Translations under genes and position numbers: made by a program
Notes under the pieces: generated by a model
Told to the model about the DNA's origin: nothing
The model's input: the letters and a program-made list of their open reading frames with translations, nothing else
Databases searched by the model: none
Shown here: positions 33,001 through 45,000 of the stretch, one piece after another
Layout: each line of letters opens with the position of its first letter
Numbering within the stretch: position 1 is the stretch's first letter
Assembly (NCBI GenBank): GCA_030248215.1
Contig: JASANG010002708.1
Span: 124,001-188,000 of the forward strand
Origin: Enoplolaimus lenunculus
Lineage: Eukaryota > Nematoda > Enoplea > Enoplida > Thoracostomopsidae
Length of the DNA: 64,000 nt
Direction: 5' to 3'

Positions 33001-36000
33001 AATCGAAACCGACAGAAATCTAACAGAAGATGATTAAAAATCAGAATTTGTAACGCGAACATTTGATACCACTTACCCAATGAGATTTCTGGCAAGTTTG
33101 GCGTTCGCCTGTCATTTCGATATTGGGATTTTTGTTCTGAAAAATATCAAAACAACACAATCAAGCTAAAAGATACATTAATGAAAATATTTATGACGAA
33201 ACAAGCTACACTGCAAAAAAATGGTGAGTCAAATTGACACTCTACGAAAGAGACTTTTCGGGAGTACACAAACTTGGTTAAATTCGACTCCGCCAGAATC
33301 AAATTTGACTCACTAAGCAATTCGGATGAGCCAAACTCAAACATGCGCCTCAGTGAATCGAATGTGACTTTGGTGGAGTCGAATTTTGACTCAATCTGTG
33401 TAGTCCCGATAGACCTATTTCGGAGAGAGTCAATTTGACTCACCATTTTTTGCAGTGTATATATATTTAGTAGATACCTTTCTAAAAGTTCAATAAACAG
33501 ACAATAAAACTGAACCGAAAATAAACTTAATTTGATACAGTTCAAGTACTCTAGTATATTTTTGCGTATTGATTTCAAAATTTCATTTTGAAAAATTTTA
33601 CATTTTTTTCTCAGCTGGGCATTAAAAACCGCATATCGAAAAGTTTAAACGAGTGGAAAATATCAAAATTTCCACTCGATGACCATAGCAGAACAAGTGA
33701 AAACAAATATCTTAGTCTAACAGGTGTCACACCTGTTATAACTGTTTCGGTCCATGTTACGTTTAAGGCCGTCCCGGTTTCTGGTGCGTCTGTAAAAGAG
33801 TAGGCTTAATACATTCTAGACTACATATTTTCACTTAGACTTAGGCTTAGGTTTTAAGCTTAGGAATACGCTTTTGCAACGCTTAGGCTTAGCGATACAC
33901 TTAATCTAATGTAACGGCCCTAAAAGTAACATTGGCCACTGTTCCGAACGTACATTTTCTTAACAATCCAGGATCGCAGCAAACTCAATATATTTAGAAA
34001 ATCCCACAAATAGTTTCAAACCGGTACCCTGTGACGATTTTGCTTTAAGCACTGCTGGGGTGAAATACATTTTCAGGTTCACCATAACTGTTCCACTGGG
34101 GCAAGGGCTCGGAAATATCTTACCTTTTTCTACGAAACTGTGTTAGTTTTAGAGGTATTCCACACTCAAAACGTGTATATGGCTGTAAAAATCAGCGGCC
34201 CATCTATAGAAACTTGCCGTCTGGTAGACAGGAATCTGGGGCACTAAGAGACCGAGCGGCATAAAAGCTTATATGCGCTAGTTTAGGTTTTGGCTTAGAA
34301 TTCGGTTTATTTTTAGACAGCATCAGAAGTTCAGAGACTCAAGCTTAGAGTAAGCTGGCTTTTGACACGGGTCAAATTAACTATACCTTGTGTATATTCT
34401 GTATTAGCTCTGAAGGATCTATTCAAATTGCTGATTGGATTATTTGTTGGTCTGACAAGCACTCGAGATGCAGTAACATACGTTGCTAAAATCAATAAAT
34501 AACAGTAAAAAGTTAGTGTGACGCGTCGAAGTCTCAGTTCTTTCACAAGATACCAAAACATTGGTGGATTATGACGTAAACCGAGCGCCGATAGTATTTG
34601 ACTCCCAAAAATGGGATGTCAAATAACATGGGTCCAAAAAAGTTGTAGCTTTGAACCAGCCGACACGGCCACTTAAAGGCGTGGGTCTTCCAGCTGTGAC
34701 CTCAACGGCCTTTATTTATGATCCACCCCTGGTTTATAACATATCTCCAGTGTAGACTACATTCATGTTTTCTCTTATAGAACCGGTCCACAACTTAATA
34801 GCTGATAAGGTCAAATGTCAGGATAACATATACAATCAAAATATTGCATTGCCAGGAGATGTTAATTTCAGAGCATGAATTTGTTGCTGCAAACAGTCGT
34901 TCAAAAACGTACTGCAGTTCACAGAAGGTAAATACACCAAACTTCAAATTTTACCAATGTTGGTTTAACCTGAACTCCATTTGTCTTCAGTTGAGCCTGA
35001 ATGACCACGGGAGTCAAGATTTAGGTTCCGTTCGGGTTGCACTGAATTATCTGTACCGTTGGTTTGCGATGGACGATCCAAAGAAATGCTGACTATTTTA
35101 CGACCAGCAACGGTTCGCGGCGGAGTGCCGTTCTGTTGATGCCGTGGAATCTCTAGAATCACTTAGGTTGCAAGCATGGTGTAAACGAACAGTAAAGAAT
35201 AACAGAAACGGATAGCGATCAAAATAACGGAAACGAAACACGGATATTGAGGTATAAAAGTTTCGAATATGTTTTATTTTTCTGCCAACACAATCGAGAC
35301 GTGTAAAAGTTCATCGGGATTTCTAAGTTTTTAAAGAAATAAACGCGAATGCATCAAAATTTTTAAGATTTTGGATGAATATCGTAATTTTTATTGCATT
35401 TCGAACAATTGTTGCATATCTGCAATGAAGAATTGCGAGATATACACGAAAACTAACAGAATTTATTTTCTGTTATTTCTATATAACAGAAACGAAAAAA
35501 CGGACACTGATTTTTACCGGAAACGGAAACGGATATTCCGGTTACACTCTGGTTCCAAGGCGAACAACGTTAACTATAACGACGCTCTTCCTACTAAGCA
35601 TAAGCTTAAACCTTAGAGAAAATGCTTTTAAGTTTAACATTTAGTGTCAGTTTGCGTCTAGCTAAAGTTTCAGCAACGTGCTCTTGAATAGCCTTTAAGA
35701 AAGCTTAAGTGTTTTACTACGGTGTGCGCTGTTGTTTCATGATTAACGGCGTTAGACGTTTGAGAGTGCACTCCTGTGTTCTCTGTATTCGCTTTTTAAC
35801 TTTAATATGAACAGTTTCTGTTAAGCATTATATTAAAAATATGCTGGTTCAAATTGTAAATTTGACTTCCGCTATAAAATTAACCCTTTATCACATGAAT
35901 ATTTTCTATTTCCCCTGAGACCTACTTTTATGCTAGGATTCGAACTCCAGTGACTGGAGTGAGAGGCGTATACCATCAGCACTCAGCTCTAGGAGCTTGA

Positions 36001-39000
36001 CGCTCGAGCCCGAGGGGGCTCTCACGTCTTGTGGTGATTTAGTACTATGTATACGTGTTGCAATTGTTAAACACGGTGCGATATATATTATTTAACGTAT
36101 ATACACTGCGCTGAGTTGCCTATAGGCAACTCAATGTGAGAAAGGCTTAAACGCTTCGAAATTTTGGTCTGAGTCTAAACCTGTGTGTGATATTTAAATA
36201 TACACCTTAGGCCGAACTATGATTGTTCAACTTACCGCCAATTGTGTATACATGACTAGTAATATTTGTGTAGAATTTTTCAAACGACTGTACGGCCGTT
36301 AGCCTAAAAATATAAAAATACCACAAATCAATATTGTCAGGGACACTGATTTCAATATAATGGTCAGACGCACTTACAAGAGTCTAAGAATTACTAGAAA
36401 AATCTAAAAGGTGTGGCCCAGTTTACAGCTAACAATCAGGCAATAGTTCTTTCTAGCGAATCTTGCCTACTCGCGTCTTGACGTTATTGTTTGTGGGTTT
36501 TTTTACTGTCAGTTATTACAATTGCTATGGTAATTTCTGTTTTGTTTTTTTTTTATGTAGTATCCCCATCTTTTATTTGTAATTGTCACGTATCTCCGTT
36601 CTGTTCTTTGGCACTGCCCTTATTGTCATTGTTGTTTTGTAACCTTTTTTTTACGTTCTTGTACTCTGACGGAAATATCAGGATCACGACTCTCGGTTTT
36701 TCGTTTTTTTTTAAACTTTTAGCTTCCTTGGCACGTTTTGGTTAATATCCGTTTATCACAGCCTAGAGAATGACTAGATAGGACACTGTTACTGACTACA
36801 AAATTGACTAGATAAATCTAATAGAGCAATGACTAGGTACTATAAATTGACTAGATAAATCTAATAGAGCAATGACTAGGTACTATACCACCCCAGCGTT
36901 GACTAGACCACATCCGACCAGCACTTAAAATTTAAACAAAAGCACCAGTCACACTTACTGACTTCTATTCAATTCAAATCTTATATGTAAAGTCTATCAG
37001 TTTGTCTCGCAGATGTGAAGGGGGCGAAGAAAATTTTAATGCAAGTTGAAACCCACTAGGTGAATCTGACGCGTAAGTGGTACGAAAAAGGGGAGCACCC
37101 TCAAGATAGAGATAAGGGTATACCAGGGAGATTCGCTTGCCCGGCTATCCATAAAAGGTGAAGTTGGGATCAGTTGAAAAATTTCTTAGGATGGCCAACT
37201 AGCCCTCCCATCCCAGTCTCCCCACCTCAGGACCCGTACGTATGATAACACGTGTAAGTATGCATATATACAAGAGAATATATGTGATCGGGCCTACGTA
37301 TGCACTATATTTCTACCGGTGGTTGGAGATATCGGGGGTGCGTGCACCCAACCTGGTAAGGAGTAACTAGTTCGCCCACCCTCGGCAACGTTCCGGTCCA
37401 ATTGAAATAACTGAAAACGTTCCTCCCTCTGTTTTCTTGCTTCTGCCCAATCAGCAGTGTTGGGGTCCGAACCCCTTGGCGTTCCTGAATGTGCACTGAT
37501 AACAGAAATTGTCTGACACTGCAAACGCTGTGATTGTAAGTTAAGAGTCGAAACTCGGGGAAGACTGGGAGTATAGGAGGTAACAAAGCAACCGGGTAAG
37601 GCAAAAGGAGTAAAGGGAGCATAGGATATGGAAGTTACTCGATGACCTCGGATAGGAAACCAAGCGCTTGCTGGTGGGCAAGCTAATCAGAGGCAGTGAG
37701 TGGTGTGTAAGTCAAACTTGCTGGAAGATTCATACTACCCGTCCACCCCTCGGCGGTAACGCAAGACTATGTCAGCATACAAACGTTAAAAGATACCATA
37801 TGAATGTAGGGTTCCGGAGCTGTGTTGTGCATTGGGGTAGAGCTCCTGCGGATGTGCCATATAAGAGGGATGGTTATCCTCACGGTTGCCGGTGGTCACT
37901 GATCTGGTTAAAAGCAACCCCGGGCCCTAAATTGACGTCTCGGGCTGTCCCAATTTTCGTTGTACCCCTCGTCCAGGCCCGGCCGGCACTGCACATAACG
38001 GCTAGAAGAAGTAGGGCAACCGAAACTTGAGAGTGCAAATGCAGATGCAGAAAAGCAAACTTGAGCGGAAAAAGAGATTGGGAGTCAAATGTGGAAGGGG
38101 GAAGCCAGGCATGAATGCCCATTGCCCCTGCAGATAGGTTGTTTTAGGCTCAGGTTAGTACGGGTTTGATTACAACTCTGGGATTGAGAGTTTGGGCCGG
38201 CCCTTATCTTAAGCAGGATGGGTTTTACACCCCTCATAGAATGGGCTGATCGCTGTATAACAAAACTCGGACGCCCGGTTTCTTTACTGCACCACCAATA
38301 ACAGCCAGTACGTTTGAAAATTTGAGCGGTTTCAAAATTTTGTACGCTCGACAAAATTTTCGATGGCCCCATGGAGTTTCGAATTTCAAACACAGATTTT
38401 AATTAGCAAAGCGCAGTTTTAACCGGGGTGGTAGGGTTTTGAATGTGTTACAACTGAAGGGTAGCGTTGTCGAATTACGGGGATTCTAAGTCAAAAAAAG
38501 GGGTTGTACCCCGCTCAGCCTAAATCGAGCCAGAGGAAATAAGCCTGGATACTGATCTGGGACCATAAGTAACGTACGCCTCCCTCAGGCGCACATCCCT
38601 ATTCTGCCCCTCTGTTAATAACTTCCTAACACTCACGGCCCCCAAAAAATTACTTATTGTGCTCGCCGTAGCGATAAGAATGTTCGTTTCGGACTTTCCG
38701 CGAAGCTTTGAGACGAATCCGAAGGGAATTGGATTCTGCTAGGGGGTTTGAAAATCCCGATCGAATATTAGCAGACACTGGCGATAATCAAGTTAAAGGG
38801 AACGGACTTGCCTGTTTTGTTAAAGGCTGTAAGTTGGGAGCGCTGGGCGAAACGCCTCAGGATTTTGGGTCTGGGCGGAAGGCAGTCCTTATCTCGATAG
38901 CTTTCCGGGTGACTGAGACCAGCCTTGGGGGAGAAGACCGTGAACGGTTGTTAAGCCCTCCGAAGCCCCCTTTCTTGCTTTTCAGTTGGTTTACTTACTA

Positions 39001-42000
39001 CACACTCTCGCATATTTATTGTCCGAGTTATTTTACTGCTTCTCCACCGGTGATTGATGTGTTTACGCAGCAAACAACTATCTTAAAGTTTCAGCTTGAT
39101 AGGGTGTCAGTGACCCCTGCTTGGTATCGGAATGTAGTGAAATTGCTGGATAGTGTATGCACGCTCGGGGGTTGTTGAGATTGTTTAGTATTCCAACCGA
39201 CCCAACCAGGGAGATGCTCACTCGGAGCGGTCCGCAGCAGGAGAGGCAGGACCCGGGTTTTGGTGTCATGGATTAGGTAGGGATGTCGGCAAGAAGGGCC
39301 CTGAGGAGCCTAACATTGGTTAGTACAGGACTATCTCCACATTTTGAAATCAGTCTCTAAAGGAGGCTTTAAACCCTAGTGGTAAGAAACACAATTTTCA
39401 TTTTTTACGGATTTTGGCCTCTACAATGTCTTTGCTCAATCTAGCTCGCCGAGCTGAACGAGAAAAGTACCTACAACCTTGCCTCCTGATTAGCGTTTGA
39501 AAAGTTATGGACCTCCAAATTTTTGAACTTAGTATAAGAGTGTTCTACAGATCTCAGTCTTAAAAATGCAATTTTCACTTTCCCGGAATAGGGCGTTGAA
39601 ATTAGTCTCATTCAATTCAGCTCGTCGAGCTGATCAAGAAAACTACCCCGAACCCCACCCGCAAAACAATAGTTAAGAAACTACGAGCCTCTAAAGTTCT
39701 CCGAATTTTAGTGTGTGAGTGTATAAGTATTTTACGGATCCCAGTACAAAAAACGCGATTTTCACTTTTTCGGGGTTTGGCCTTAAAATTGGTACTGTTC
39801 GATTCAGCTTGACGAGCTGACCAAGAAAACCACCCCGAACCCTGTCCGCAAACTAATAGTTAACGAGTTATGGCGGGTACAAGGTATTAGGAATTTTACA
39901 CGTAAGTATTTTACGGATCGGATCCTGAAAAATGCGATTTTCGTTTTTTCACGACCTATGGATAAAATGGGTATCATTCGATTCCGCGCATCGCGCTGAG
40001 CAAGAAAACCACCCCAAACACGGTCCGCAAATTAATACATCAAAAGTTATGGCCAATACTAAGTCCCGATACTTAATACATGTACGTACTTTACGGATCC
40101 GGCCCAGAAAATGCAATTTTATCTTTTTCGCGCTACGGGTGTGAAAGTTATACCGTTAGATTCAGCTCGTCGAGTAGAGTAAGAAAACCACCCCAAACCT
40201 GTGTCGCAAGCTGGTAGCTAAAGAGTTATGGCCCGGCCCAATTCTCTAGTGGCCCGTGTCGATGCGTAATTATTAGATGGGTTTTAGGTAATTGTAATTT
40301 TAATTCCCTTGAGACATGATACTGGAATTAAGGCCGCTGGCTTTGTTTCACTCTTAAGACCACCAAAGTTACTTAGAAAGGGGACTCTGAACGAATATTT
40401 CCTGTGCTGAGAGCATCTGTAAATCCCCTGGAGTAGTCAGTCGTTGTTTTGGTAGGCTAGGTTGTGATAATCTCAACACCAGTTAGATTGTTGTATTAGC
40501 CTAACAATTTGTCTGTGTCTACTGGGCGTTTTTAGCGTAAGATACCCTTGACAGGGTTATTTTAGTTTTTCAAATTTAGCCCGTAAATAAGGAGCGGACG
40601 TGTAGCTCTCTCCGTTTAAGCTCTGTACGCTAATTTATTAGGATTCTGACACTCATACTTGAGCTTGAATAACGGTAGTTTTAAGGTTAGGCGATGTTCA
40701 GGATGTCTACTGTCTGAAATAATTTTGCGTATTTTTCTCTGTCATGCCAGTTTATGCCTTGTACTTGATTCTCATGGATTTTGGTTTTTATTGCTTCTTT
40801 TATAATTGCTGTTTTGGTTTTATCGTACTACCCCCCCAGAACCAGTTTGAACTGAGTTGGCACGCCCCAAGGGGCTGTTATAAGCAAAATGCGCTAGTGT
40901 TTCATATCAAAAAGGGGGATATACTACGCCATAGAAGCCGCGCGGGGCCTGTCCGGATTTCCGAGAAAGTTACATACTTGCAGGCACATTTATAAACTTC
41001 TGCCCCGTCATTTGGGAACCAGCCGAACTGGGATCACCCTAGCAACCCCTCCCACCGAAGCTCTGATGTTAGTAAGGTGTGTGAAACACCACTGACCAAT
41101 CAGCTGAGACTTTGGAGTTTGTGTACACTGCACTCTCATTGGCTCTGGGTTATTCAAACTTTCCACCCAATCAGGTTGCTGCCTTGTTGTTGCTTTTCGG
41201 ACTCTGATTGGCTAAACCCATCGGCGAATCGCGTAGGGGCTGATCACGGGTATAAAAGCACGCTGCACGGGCTGTGCAGTCAGATCAGTTTAGAATTTTT
41301 CGGTTTTCAAGGTCGCGTGCTCGAGCCGCGACAGCAAACCGAGCTCACTACACGCGGTGGCGACATAGCGTGTACGTGAGTCTCGGGGCGCTATTCGACG
41401 GGGACAGGGGGGTTACGTACGTATTTAAGGGGGGTTATGTCAAATCGGGGCCCAGTTAGGGCTATCTCAGTTTCACGAAAGGGGTGTGGGGTGCCATATA
41501 ATTTTGGCTTGAAATTTGCCTATCGTTGCCGATAACGTGGGTACTAGGTTCACCTATAAAATTTAGAAGTCTTATGCAAATTCTAAAACGTAAGGGGGTA
41601 TCAATTTTTGGGGCATCGTGAAACTGCCATTTAGGCACCTTGTAAAAAAAATGACAATAGCTCACAGGAGCGATTAAAATCTTACTGGTATCTTTAGGAT
41701 ACCTTCTTGTACTCGAGCATTGGTTGTCAAGAAATGGCAGGAAGGCCAAAACTGCCTCGTGCTAAGCACCAGGATCTATCCAACAAAAGAGCTGAGCGCC
41801 TCGCCACTTGAAAATTTGTGTGTACCCTGTGACTAGAGAGAGTTCTGACCAGGCCTCAGGGAATATAAGGAAAGTTAATTTAGACTAATACCTGCACTCG
41901 TACTTGACAACCGAAACTCTGAAGGCACAGCCCGTACTAGTAGACTGACGCTAGACCCATGCAAGAAATACTAAGGAAAAACAACAGCAAAACGGCGCCT

Positions 42001-45000
42001 TTTTGTCTTCCCCTTGGGGAACGGAAATTGTCATAAGGAAATTACTTGCAAAGTCCGGACAATCAACTCGTGCAGCTTTTAGGGTGTACCTAGCAAATTA
42101 CTCGAGCCTGACCAGTCTTAGTTGGGGGACCCCAGGGAACTGTGCGTAGGCTGTTTATATTCGGGCAGTGAGAGCTAGGCGTAGCACTCTTATCCTTTGT
42201 GGTTGGGCTCGTCCCTGAAATAAAGTAGATCGCAATTTAGTGGAACAATTCCACAATTCCCAAAGGCCCTTTGGTAAGGTGGCAAGTCCACGTTCAGGTA
42301 CCTATGGGTATGAAATTATCTTTTACAAGTCAAACCACCATAGTAAATTCCTACTGTTGTTTTAGCAATTAATTCTAAGCTACTACTAGCTATACTTACT
42401 TTGCACAATCCGTGCTGTTCAAAGCCAACGTCTCACGACAAAGAATAGTTAAATCCTCAGGCCTTTCTTTAAGGTATAACGACATTATGTTTGCTTTTGA
42501 ACTGTCTAACCGTATGCACTGTGTGAATCTATGATAAACCAAAATTCCAAAAACGCGTTCAGTAATGAACTATGAGCGATTTAAACCCTTTTTGACTCCC
42601 GGCCTTGTGCCATGGCAAATCCAAAATTTCAGAAATACCAGATCAAGTATCTGGATTGGCATTTGGGCAATATCCTAGGAAGTTCAAAGTATTGCATTGT
42701 TGCTGGTTCGAATCAGCAATTATTTTTGTTAAAATCAAAGGCTAGGATCGATCCGCCTTTCCGTTAAAAGGTCTATGACCATATGTCTAAATTTTGCAGG
42801 ATCGCCCGTCAAACCCTACAAAGAATACAACGACCCCTAAAGTTCAACTCAGAAGACCCGATCGCTCTTGAATCCAGACATTGGAATTTATTCAAGAGAG
42901 ATAGCACAAAACTAGCAATTCCCACTAGCAGACACGGATAAAAACTCAATTGTTGTTGGTACGAATCAACAACATATCAAGGTGTTCCATAGGAGCTTAG
43001 GCGTAAAGCGATATCGGAATTTTGTGATTCTCAAAACCGGATATCACGCCGGGGGACCATCATCCTCTGGACAAGTAGCTTAATAGGCAGATCCACGGCC
43101 ACGAACACCCGTGAGAGTATCATCTCGGATACGTCCGCAGGGATACTCGTTGATCGTACCCGTAACAATATTGTCCAGTGGCAGATTCAGAAATTTTAGC
43201 CCGGAATAATTTATAATAGTGGAAAAAGGTTTCTAGCTAATCATTAAAACTACGGCCCATGTAAAGAACAGGGGCGGAATGTTTTTCTGTGGCGCTAGAA
43301 AAGAGTAAGCTCAAGCTTTAGACTTATTTTTTTGCTTGGCTTAGGCTTGGGCTTAGGCTTATGCTTAGGAATATGCTCATTCTTTTACGCTTAGGCTTAG
43401 GTTAGGCTTAGGCTTTAGGAATATGCTCATTCTTACGCTTAGGCTGAGGACTAAGGCTTCGGCTTAGGAATATGCTTTTAATACTGTTCCGCCCCAGTTC
43501 TTTACATTGGCCAAAACTACTGTGATTTTTAAAAGGCACCGACGACTTAAGCATGTTTTGCAATTATCGCTGCTTTTTCAACGCATGTCAGCAAACTGTG
43601 GCTAACGCTTTAGATTTGCTTGTACAGCAAAATTTGAAAACCCACAATTGTTTTGGTTTATTTATATTTTAACACATATGCTATCAATGTTGCAAGCGGG
43701 CCCGTTGCCAAAGGGGCCCCCTGAAAAAACATTGCACCCTCTGGAAAATTTTCAACCCTGCTTCTAAAGTCAACGAAAGCAATTAAATGCCCCTTCTGAA
43801 AAATTTTTGGCCCCCCAAGAGTGAAAACGAATAGTGATCAAAATAACGGAAACAGAAACGGAAACGAAAATGGATATTGAAGTATAAAAGTTTCAAAAAT
43901 GTTTTTTTCTGCCAGCGTGCTTAAATTCGCCAGCCTAATATTGAATACATCGAAATTTTTATGATTTTGGATGAATTTTGCATTTCTTGTTTCATTTCGA
44001 ACATTTTCAGCATATCTGTACCAAAAACTTGCGAGATATATACGTAATTTATAACTAAACATAAAAATAACTTAATTTCCGTTATTTCTACATCGGAAAC
44101 GGAAACGAACACCAATTTTTGCCGGAAACAGAATCGAAAATGTATATCCGGTTACATCATGCCTGGTTGTAAGTGAATGTTAAACTTGTATAAAAACTGT
44201 TTATTTACAGTTCACGGAATGACAACTATTGAACACGTTTTCATGTACAGAAATTGAATATTTAAGTATATACCTTACCAACCTAAATATAACCTGTCGT
44301 CCAGCTTCAGGGGTCGTATACCGGATTCTGATAACCGGAACACATTTACGCCCAGTGTGTGTAACGAAAGTTCCTTTTGCCAGCGGAACGTCACAGTTTA
44401 TCTTCTTCGCGCAGTGGTGTGTGCCAACATCTTAAAAAATGTTTACCAGGTGTATTGTTAGGTTGACCAGTTCCCACAAACAGGTCCCAGGGCGCCTCAA
44501 ATATAATGTTTCACAACTCTAAGCTCCCTGATAAGCAAAAAAGATTTTAGTTGACCAGGATGGGGTCCGTCAATGGTTGGGTTTGCAATTGGGGGGTTGG
44601 GGGTGCTTCTGCAAGCACTGAATTTTATAAACGTTGTAATATAGCGACATATTTTTGCGGACACGACTTAGGTTAAAGTAGACAATCCATTACTAGAAAT
44701 ACTCAGTAGGAAAGAAGATTTCCATCCAGGAAGTATTAAATTTATGAATAATGTTTATTGTTCCTTATAAACGGCGTGGACATATTTTAGAGGTTCCAAG
44801 GGACACTAGAATCCTACAACTTGCAAAGGCAAGTGAGCTGCCCCGGTCTATTAGATTAGGTTTTGGTCGGGACAAAGTGTGATAAAATGAACGGATCAAA
44901 TTTAAGAATATTTAAACAATAAATATTTAATACCAAAATCGCCTAAATCATTAATGACATAGAAATCAGAATCGACAAAATCATCGTAATTCACAGCGCG

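Larger units (their letters stand above)
36750..43190. other. G+C-rich, gene-poor block inside a Reeler-ShK intron
   Basis: Over about 6.4 kb the base composition becomes visibly richer in G and C, and the GGCC/TTAGGC and hAT-like MITEs common on both sides are absent. The longest open frames (38708-39178 +, 37305-37622 -, 37668-38030 +) have no recognisable domains or splice structure. It contains a short tandem repeat (36765-36885, TGACTAGATAAATCTAATAG), a ~180-bp satellite (39391-40290) and a promoter-like cluster (41094-41290). It could be one large inserted element, an old noncoding transposon or a patch of foreign or misassembled DNA; I found no matching ends. Confidence 0.5.

Noticed and set aside
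34140-34195. Exon candidate with good acceptor (CTGATTTTTACAG) and donor GTAAGA on the minus strand
   Set aside because: Its only open frame (PYTRFECGIPLKLTQFRRK) enters in phase 0 and leaves in phase 2, fitting none of the neighbouring exons.
38708-39178. 156-codon frame in the G+C-rich block
   Set aside because: No domain, no splice signals, and length is not surprising in DNA of this composition.
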